Shown: positions 1-5,409 of the stretch, one piece after another
Layout of the letters: the number at the start of each line of letters is the position of its first letter
How positions within the stretch are numbered: position 1 is the stretch's first letter
NCBI GenBank assembly: GCA_947458415.1
Contig: CANGZG010000043.1
Coordinates: forward strand, 1-15,605
Direction: 5' to 3'
DNA length: 15,605 nt
Source of the DNA: Comamonadaceae bacterium
GTDB lineage: Bacteria > Pseudomonadota > Gammaproteobacteria > Burkholderiales > Burkholderiaceae_C
Program-made: the position numbers and the translations under genes
The notes under the pieces: model-generated
What the model was told of the DNA's origin: nothing
What the model saw: only the letters and a program-made list of their open reading frames with translations
Databases searched by the model: none

Positions 1-2001
1 GGCAAAGGCCGGGTCATAGGCTTTGCAATTTGGGATGGTCGCGGCAATCAAATGGCTGCTACCGTCTTGGTGTTGCAAGCCTTCACCGCCGAGTGTGGTT
101 CTGCCAGAGGTGGCGCCCAACAAAAATCCTCGGGCGCGTTGATCAGCAGCAGCCCAGATCGCGTCGCCCACACGCTGAAAACCAAACATGGAGTAGTAAA
201 TGTAAAAAGGCAGCATGGCCAACCCATGCACGCTGTAGCTGGTGGCTGCAGCGGTCCAGCTGGCGATGGCACCGGCTTCGCTGATGCCTTCTTCCAATAT
301 TTGCCCGTCCATGGCTTCGCGGTAACTCAGCACGGAGCCGATGTCCTCGGGCTCGTATTGCTGCCCCACGCTGGAATAAATGCCGACCTGTTTGAACAGG
401 TTGGCCATGCCAAAGGTTCGCGCTTCGTCTGCCACGATGGGGACCACACGCGGGCCCAACACGGGGTCTTTCAACAATTGACCAAGCAATCTGACGAATG
501 CCATGGTGGTGGACATGTCCTTGCCGTCGGCGTTCAACGCAAAGTTGGCATAGCTGTCCAATGCGGGTACGCTGAGTGAGCCGCAGTCGGTGTGTCGCTG
601 AGGCAAATAGCCGCCCAGTGCCTTGCGTTTGGCATGCAAATATTGCATTTCGGGCGATTCAGCATCCGGTTTGAAAAACGCCAATTGGGTGGCTTGCTCG
701 TCTGACAGAGGCAAGTTGAATCGATTGCGAAACGCCAGCAGAGCCGACTCATCCAACTTTTTCTGGCTGTGCGTGGTCATCTTGCCTTGACCGGCTTGGC
801 CCATGCCGTAGCCTTTTTTGGTGTGGGCCAAGATCACGGTGGGTTGACCTTTGTGCGCTGCCGCTGCGGCGTAGGCGGCGTGGATTTTCACCAGGTCATG
901 CCCGCCACGTTTGAGCCGGTCAATTTGTTCATCGGTCAAGCCTTGGGCGAGTTGCGCCAATGCAGGGTTTTGGCCAAAAAAGGTTTCCCGATTGAAGCGC
1001 CCATCTTTGGCGGCAAAGGTTTGCATTTGGCCATCCACGGTGTTGGCAAATGCTTTGACCAAGGCATTGTCAGTGTCGCGTGCGAACAAGCCGTCCCAGT
1101 CGCTGCCCCAAATCAATTTGATGACATTCCAACCGGCGCCTCGAAACAATTTTTCGAGTTCATCGATGATGCGACCGTTGCCACGAACGGGCCCGTCGAG
1201 GCGTTGCAAATTGCAATTGACCACCCAGACCAGGTTGTCGAGCCGTTCACGCGAGGCGAGGGTCAAGGCGCTCATGCTCTCGGGTTCGTCCATTTCGCCA
1301 TCACCGAACACGCCCCACACTTTGCGCCCTTCGCAGTTGAGCACACCACGGTGCGTCAAATAGCGCATGAACCGTGCATGGTAGATGGCGCTGATCGGGC
1401 CCAAGCCCATCGAGCCGGTTGGAAATTGCCAAAAATCAGGCATCAACCAAGGGTGTGGGTAACTCGACAAGCCGCGAGCGCCTTCGCGGGGGGCTTTCAA
1501 TTCTTGGCGGTAGTGCGATAAATCGGCTTCAGTCAAACGTCCTTCCAGGTAAGCGCGGGCATACACCCCGGGCGCGCTGTGCGGTTGGAAAAACACCAAA
1601 TCGCCTTGGTGCTGCGCATCGCGCGCATGAAAAAAATGGTTGTAGCCCACCTCAAACAAATCGGCGGCGCTGGCGTAGCTGGCAATGTGTCCGCCCAGTT
1701 CACCATAGGCGCTGTTGGCACGTGCCACCATGGCCAACGCATTCCAGCGCATCAACGAAGCCAGTTTTTCTTCAATCGCCAAATCGCCCGGGTAAGGTTG
1801 TTGCGATTGCACGGCAACCGTGTTGACATAAGGCGTGACCAGTTCGGGTGACCATTCGATGTGTTGCTGGTGCGCAAGCGCCACGAGCTGGTCTAGCAAA
1901 TAGCGAGCGCGTTCAGGGCCGTGAAGTTGCACCACATTGGCAAATGCATCACGCCATTCGGCGGTTTCTACAGGGTCGATGTCAGCGGTTTTTTGAAGCA
2001 T
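1..2001 (-). CDS. aceE: Pyruvate dehydrogenase E1 component, homodimeric type (3'-truncated by window edge)
   Basis: The E1 subunit of the pyruvate dehydrogenase complex decarboxylates pyruvate with thiamine diphosphate and acetylates the lipoyl group of E2, feeding acetyl-CoA to the TCA cycle. The minus-strand reading frame is open from the ATG at 2001 to the window edge (667 residues of roughly 890). It starts MLQKTADIDPVETAEWRDAF, close to E. coli AceE. The ThDP/Mg-binding motif GDGEMDEPES lies at residues 233-242 and is followed by LDNLVWVVNCNLQRLDGPV. An active-site RGGHD motif and the segment IIADEARTFGM-like 'PIVADEARTFGMANLF' are also present. The visible end reads NCKAYDPAFA, so about 220 C-terminal residues lie beyond position 1. 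A GAAGGA sequence about 15 nt upstream is a distant ribosome binding site. The gene is divergent from an Lrp-type regulator. No frameshift is visible. Identification is very secure. Confidence 0.97.
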   Translation of the reverse strand, partial: MLQKTADIDPVETAEWRDAFANVVQLHGPERARYLLDQLVALAHQQHIEWSPELVTPYVNTVAVQSQQPYPGDLAIEEKLASLMRWNALAMVARANSAYGELGGHIASYASAADLFEVGYNHFFHARDAQHQGDLVFFQPHSAPGVYARAYLEGRLTEADLSHYRQELKAPREGARGLSSYPHPWLMPDFWQFPTGSMGLGPISAIYHARFMRYLTHRGVLNCEGRKVWGVFGDGEMDEPESMSALTLASRERLDNLVWVVNCNLQRLDGPVRGNGRIIDELEKLFRGAGWNVIKLIWGSDWDGLFARDTDNALVKAFANTVDGQMQTFAAKDGRFNRETFFGQNPALAQLAQGLTDEQIDRLKRGGHDLVKIHAAYAAAAAHKGQPTVILAHTKKGYGMGQAGQGKMTTHSQKKLDESALLAFRNRFNLPLSDEQATQLAFFKPDAESPEMQYLHAKRKALGGYLPQRHTDCGSLSVPALDSYANFALNADGKDMSTTMAFVRLLGQLLKDPVLGPRVVPIVADEARTFGMANLFKQVGIYSSVGQQYEPEDIGSVLSYREAMDGQILEEGISEAGAIASWTAAATSYSVHGLAMLPFYIYYSMFGFQRVGDAIWAAADQRARGFLLGATSGRTTLGGEGLQHQDGSSHLIAATIPNCKAYDPAFA

Positions 2002-2135
2002 GGCGGACGCAATTTCCTTCGGTTGGACTGGCTGTGACTATAGAAAAAATCACTCAAAATAGGCTATTTATTTGTGTCTAGAATTTGCCATAAAGCGACA
2101 TAAAATATTGCAAATAAATTATTTTGAGGTGATTT
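2002..2135. promoter_or_regulatory. Divergent aceE / lrp-like promoter region with nested dyad
   Basis: This AT-rich 134-nt spacer separates two divergent genes, so it must hold promoters for both. It contains two nested inverted repeats. The inner arms are atttatttg (2066-2074) and caaataaat (2111-2119), a perfect 9-bp match with centres 45 bp apart. The outer arms are aaatcactcaaaat (2047-2060) and attttgaggtgattt (2121-2135), which match apart from one inserted base. The right outer arm contains the GAGGTGA ribosome binding site of the regulator gene. Multimeric Lrp proteins wrap DNA over several spaced AT-rich sites, so autoregulation and control of aceE are plausible. A possible -10 for aceE is TATAGT (2042-2037, minus strand), without a good -35. 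Confidence 0.5.
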
Positions 2136-2618
2136 ATGCTTTTAGATGCGGTGGATTACAAAATTTTGTCGCAGTTGCAAGAGGATGCTTCCTTGACCAA
2201 TGTGGAGTTGGCAAAGCGGGTGCATTTGTCGCCGTCTCCTTGCTTGAGTCGGGTCAAGGCCTTAGAGGCCACAGGGGTGATCGAGCGCTATGTGGCGCTC
2301 ACGCATCCTCAGTCATTGGGGCTGGGCTTGAATGTGTTTATCTCTGTCAGTTTGAAAGAGCAATCGAAAGCTGCGTTGGCTGAGTTTGAGCAACGCATCG
2401 CCGAGCACGATGAAGTCATGGAGTGCTACTTGATGACAGGCGATTCAGATTATTTGATACGGGTGGCCATCGCAGACATGAGCGCACTGGAAAAATTCAT
2501 TTTGGAGCAACTCACGCCCATCCCCGGCGTGGAAAAAATCCGCAGCAGTTTTGCGTTGAAACAGGTGCGCTATAAAACCGCTTTGCCGCTCAAGCAGGCA
2601 CTGGTGCAGAGACCCTGA
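2136..2618 (+). CDS. Lrp/AsnC family transcriptional regulator
   Basis: A 160-residue DNA-binding regulator with the size and layout of Lrp. The N-terminal winged helix-turn-helix covers residues 4-50 (LDAVDYKILSQLQEDASLTN, then VELAKRVHLSPSPCLSRVKALE), with the SPxPCLxRVxxLE recognition segment typical of Lrp itself. The C-terminal RAM ligand-binding and oligomerisation domain covers about 66-145, with VMECYLMTGDSDYLIRV matching the Lrp 'ECHLVSGDFDYLLK' region. The ATG at 2136 has a good GAGGTGA ribosome binding site 4-10 nt upstream. Divergence from aceE suggests that it senses an amino acid linked to pyruvate (such as leucine or alanine) and adjusts pyruvate flux; that is inference from position. 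Convergent with the response regulator gene, 13 nt away, with no visible terminator hairpin. Confidence 0.93.
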   Translation: MLLDAVDYKILSQLQEDASLTNVELAKRVHLSPSPCLSRVKALEATGVIERYVALTHPQSLGLGLNVFISVSLKEQSKAALAEFEQRIAEHDEVMECYLMTGDSDYLIRVAIADMSALEKFILEQLTPIPGVEKIRSSFALKQVRYKTALPLKQALVQRP

Positions 2619-2631
2619 GCTTGCACAAACG

Positions 2632-3375
2632 TCAGTAAATCAAACTGATGGGAATGCACAGCTGGTAACCCACGCCCCAGACGGATTTGATGGCAGGCTC
2701 TGAGCTGTCGGCATCAATCCCTTTGATTTTTTTTCTGAAGCGTGCAATCAATTCTTCCAGCGCATGTTTGCTCATGCCATCATCGGACTCTTCCGCTGAA
2801 AACAAGTCACACAGCACACCGGACTCCAAGGTGAATTCATTTGCTTGGCTCAAAGCCACCAGCAGTATTTTTTCTCGGTTGGTCAGACGGATTTTCTCGG
2901 TGAGGTTGGGGGATTGAAGCGTTCGGTCGCGCAAGCTCAGCAGCCAATCGTTTGCATTGTTCAACTTTTTGACGCGCTTGCCCAGGTTTTGAACCACCAT
3001 GGTCAATTCTTCTGGTGAGACCGGTTTGGTGAGGTAAAAATCCGCACCGCCGTGGCTGTAGCCTGTCAATCGGTCATGCAATGCCACACGCGCGGTCATG
3101 ATCACGATGCCCACATTTGGCATGCGTTCACGCAAACGTTTGCACAAACTGATGCCGGACTCGCCTGGCAAATTCAAATCGATGATGTAGATGTCAATCG
3201 GTCGAAGGGTCACCAAATCATCCAAGGCCGCGGCACTTGACACACCGTGCGTTTCAAACTGGTTGGCTTTGAGGTGAGACACAATTTCCTGTCTCAGCAA
3301 AACATCGTCTTCAACGATGGCCACCACATATTGTGAACTTGCGGTGGGCACTGGGGGATGAATCATGGTGTGCAT
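2632..3375 (-). CDS. OmpR-type response regulator (partner of 3363-5276 kinase)
   Basis: A 247-residue cytoplasmic response regulator. The receiver domain is at about residues 16-132, with the acidic pair D23/D24, phosphoacceptor D66 in IIDLNLPGESG, T94 in IMTAR and K117 in YLTKPV, so all phosphorylation residues are present. A winged-helix output domain of the Trans_reg_C type occupies about 160-245: LTNREKILLVAL opens it and IKSVWGVGYQL forms the C-terminal beta-hairpin wing. The start at 3375 has AAGGGTG about 6 nt upstream and overlaps the kinase stop by 13 nt. The second ATG at 3366 would give a clean ATGA overlap but a worse spacing. Translational coupling with the kinase makes them a cognate pair. 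Target genes are unknown; the divergent TerB operon is the nearest candidate. Confidence 0.93.
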   Translation of the reverse strand: MHTMIHPPVPTASSQYVVAIVEDDVLLRQEIVSHLKANQFETHGVSSAAALDDLVTLRPIDIYIIDLNLPGESGISLCKRLRERMPNVGIVIMTARVALHDRLTGYSHGGADFYLTKPVSPEELTMVVQNLGKRVKKLNNANDWLLSLRDRTLQSPNLTEKIRLTNREKILLVALSQANEFTLESGVLCDLFSAEESDDGMSKHALEELIARFRKKIKGIDADSSEPAIKSVWGVGYQLCIPISLIY

Positions 3376-5276
3376 AAAGGCACCCTTAAGGTGAAAGTGA
3401 TGAGGTGATCTTCCAAAGTGAAAGAAATTTGTGAGCCAATTTTGTTGGCTGCATCTTTGATCAAAGACAGGCCAATGCCCATGCCGGGCAAAGGCTGAAA
3501 GGCATCATGCCTGTAGTACCGTTGAAACAACTTATCCGGGTCTGGTTTGGCGTTCTCTGGAAATTGGTTTGACACCGTCAACGACACGGCGTCCTGGTCT
3601 TGGTACCCATGAATGTGAATCAAGCTCTCAGGTAGGGAATATTTCAGCGCATTCGAAACCATGTTTTCGATGATCAACAGCAACATTTGAGGGTTGCCGT
3701 AAAAATCCATGTCCTGAGGCAATGTCAGGCGGAATTGGCGGTCCATGGGCACATCCGATGGCAGCAAATCTTCGATGGTTTGCATGATCAAGCTTTTGGC
3801 ATTGACATGGGTTGGCAATTGCTCAATTTGGAACCGGTCAATTTTGTTGGAATTGGCCACTTGGGTGATCAACTGGTCCATTCTGTCAAGCGTGGCGTTG
3901 ATACGGTGTGTTCGAGATTGACTTTCGGCGTCAGACGCCAGTTTTTGGTTCAATGAGTAAGTCGCAAAGCGCAACGTGGTCAGCGGATTCTTCAACTCAT
4001 GCGTCAATATGTCGATCAAGGTTTGTCGCTCTTTGAGTTTCTCATGGCTGATCCGCGAAGTTTCAACATCAATTTGCAAATCTTTTTCTCGCAGAATGCT
4101 TTTGATTTTTTCATCGTAGTACTTGAAGATCAACACCAAGAAAACCACCACGCCAAACGCCAATCCATTCAAACGGTAATTGGTGAAAAAGATGAATTCA
4201 GCACCACGGTCCGCCAAAATCTCACTTCCCGTGAATATGTTGATGTACCCATAGATAACCACGCTGGTAAACACAAAGTAGGACACTTTGAGCAACCGTT
4301 GTATGTTCAGCGGAACATGGGATGATTTGCTCAATCCGTAAAACTGGACGGGCAAGTTCAGTGCAATGGTGATCACATACAAATAAATCCCCAAGCGCAT
4401 TTGGTCAAAAGCAATCAATAAAAATGAGCAAATACTGGAAACCATCAGCAAAAGAATCCACCGCCTATAAGTGCGGTTTGTCCCGTAATTTTTGGTCAAT
4501 GCATATCCCAGCAAGACGATCAAAAAAATTCTGATACTGACAAATTGGTAGTTGAGGTGGCTGAAGCTCTCAGTGGGTATGGAGGGGAAAAACAAATACA
4601 TTTTTCCAGAGGCAAACACGATGTAAGCGAAGATGCTCAATTGCATCACGCTGTAGACCAAAATGAACATTGAGCGGTCAATCAGCAGCAGCACCAGTGA
4701 AATGAAGAACAGGCTGAGCGCAATGGATTGTGCAAACGTGATGCTTTCTGTATAGACCGCTGTGATCGTTGCCAATGCAGAAATAGAGGTGATTTCTGAT
4801 TTGAGTGTCAAATAACCTGTGTGTTTGATCTTGACAAATATCACTTTGTTGGCAGAGCGATTTTCATTTGACAAAATGAAGCAATGCATTCCATACGGGC
4901 AGATTCGGGCATCCAAATTGGCCAGGCTTCCGCCGCTTTGCGTTTTCCAGGTTTGTTCAAACTGCTCATGCACTGTGATGTTTTCAAGCACGAATGGGCT
5001 CAGGATCAATACATGGTCTTCATTGACTTTTTGCATGCGGTTGATGTTTTGGGTTTTGTCTATTTCTATCTTGATCCACACTGAACCATCTATGAATCCC
5101 AAATGCAAGTTGTCTTTGTAAGTGCGAAAGGTCTTTTGGCTTGCTTCGTTCAAAGTCCATTGGTCTGAGGGATCTAGAAGGTAGCTTTGGCTAAAAGGCG
5201 CTGCCATGGCTGTCATTTGCATGAAAAATGCACTGAAAATGACAACGCAAACAGATAAAAATTTTTTATATAACAA
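3363..5276 (-). CDS. 7TMR-DISM-type sensor histidine kinase
   Basis: A 637-residue membrane sensor. Residues 1-26 look like a signal peptide. A periplasmic beta-rich domain at about 30-165 (LHLGFIDGSVWIKIEI) matches the 7TMR-DISMED2 type and carries a possible disulfide pair C126/C132. Seven hydrophobic segments follow at about 178-200, 203-222, 243-262, 272-291, 297-314, 329-349 and 368-386. A coiled linker (387-420) leads to HisKA with H426 in DILTHELKNPLTTLRF. The HATPase_c domain has the N-box ENMVSNALKYS (about 537-547) and the G-box GMGIGLSL (598-605). The start is TTG at 5276, with AAGGAA 5 nt upstream; the ATG at 5280 runs into a stop. Other DISM kinases sense envelope or carbohydrate-related cues, but the ligand here is unknown. 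It overlaps the response regulator gene. Confidence 0.93.
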   Translation of the reverse strand: MLYKKFLSVCVVIFSAFFMQMTAMAAPFSQSYLLDPSDQWTLNEASQKTFRTYKDNLHLGFIDGSVWIKIEIDKTQNINRMQKVNEDHVLILSPFVLENITVHEQFEQTWKTQSGGSLANLDARICPYGMHCFILSNENRSANKVIFVKIKHTGYLTLKSEITSISALATITAVYTESITFAQSIALSLFFISLVLLLIDRSMFILVYSVMQLSIFAYIVFASGKMYLFFPSIPTESFSHLNYQFVSIRIFLIVLLGYALTKNYGTNRTYRRWILLLMVSSICSFLLIAFDQMRLGIYLYVITIALNLPVQFYGLSKSSHVPLNIQRLLKVSYFVFTSVVIYGYINIFTGSEILADRGAEFIFFTNYRLNGLAFGVVVFLVLIFKYYDEKIKSILREKDLQIDVETSRISHEKLKERQTLIDILTHELKNPLTTLRFATYSLNQKLASDAESQSRTHRINATLDRMDQLITQVANSNKIDRFQIEQLPTHVNAKSLIMQTIEDLLPSDVPMDRQFRLTLPQDMDFYGNPQMLLLIIENMVSNALKYSLPESLIHIHGYQDQDAVSLTVSNQFPENAKPDPDKLFQRYYRHDAFQPLPGMGIGLSLIKDAANKIGSQISFTLEDHLITFTLRVPLCTP

Positions 5277-5280
5277 TCAT

Positions 5281-5306
5281 ATTCCTTGTGAAGGAATGGT
5301 TTTTTT
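5281..5306. promoter_or_regulatory. Hairpin masking the kinase ribosome binding site; T-tract on plus strand
   Basis: The arms attcctt (5281-5287) and aaggaat (5291-5297) form a perfect 7-bp stem with a 3-nt loop. Read on the minus strand, the distal arm contains the AAGGAA ribosome binding site of the kinase gene, so folding would hide it. Read on the plus strand, the stem is followed by GG and seven T residues (5300-5306), the shape of a weak intrinsic terminator ahead of the TerB gene. Either use is inference. Confidence 0.4.
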
Positions 5307-5335
5307 GATGATAGCGGTTTCTTTGGACAGAAACC

Positions 5336-5353
5336 CATGAGCATTCATGAGTA
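5336..5353. promoter_or_regulatory. Tandem direct repeat, possible response-regulator site
   Basis: CATGAGCA (5336-5343) and CATGAGTA (5346-5353) repeat with a 10-bp period, one helical turn. OmpR/PhoB-type regulators commonly bind tandem half-sites spaced by about one turn. The site lies between the divergent kinase and TerB genes. No binding motif is known for this regulator, and the second copy overlaps the start of the possible leader ORF. Confidence 0.25.
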
Positions 5354-5409
5354 ATTGCCAGTTATGTGGGGTGATCGCAAGCTGTTCGCCCTTAAAACAC
5401 ATGACATGA
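5347..5409 (+). CDS. Possible 20-codon leader ORF coupled to the TerB gene
   Basis: An ATG at 5347 opens a frame different from the TerB gene and encodes MSNCQLCGVIASCSPLKHMT before a TGA at 5407-5409. That stop overlaps the ATG at 5406 of the downstream gene as ATGA, the usual arrangement for translational coupling. The peptide has three Cys, two of them as CxxC. A weak GAG lies 5 nt before the start. The peptide is short enough to occur by chance; the exact stop-start overlap and the absence of any ribosome binding site before 5406 are the only support. Confidence 0.25.
   Translation: MSNCQLCGVIASCSPLKHMT

Noticed and set aside
769..1521. 250-codon open frame on the plus strand
   Set aside because: It lies entirely antisense to aceE, whose frame is unmistakable, and its translation resembles no protein family.
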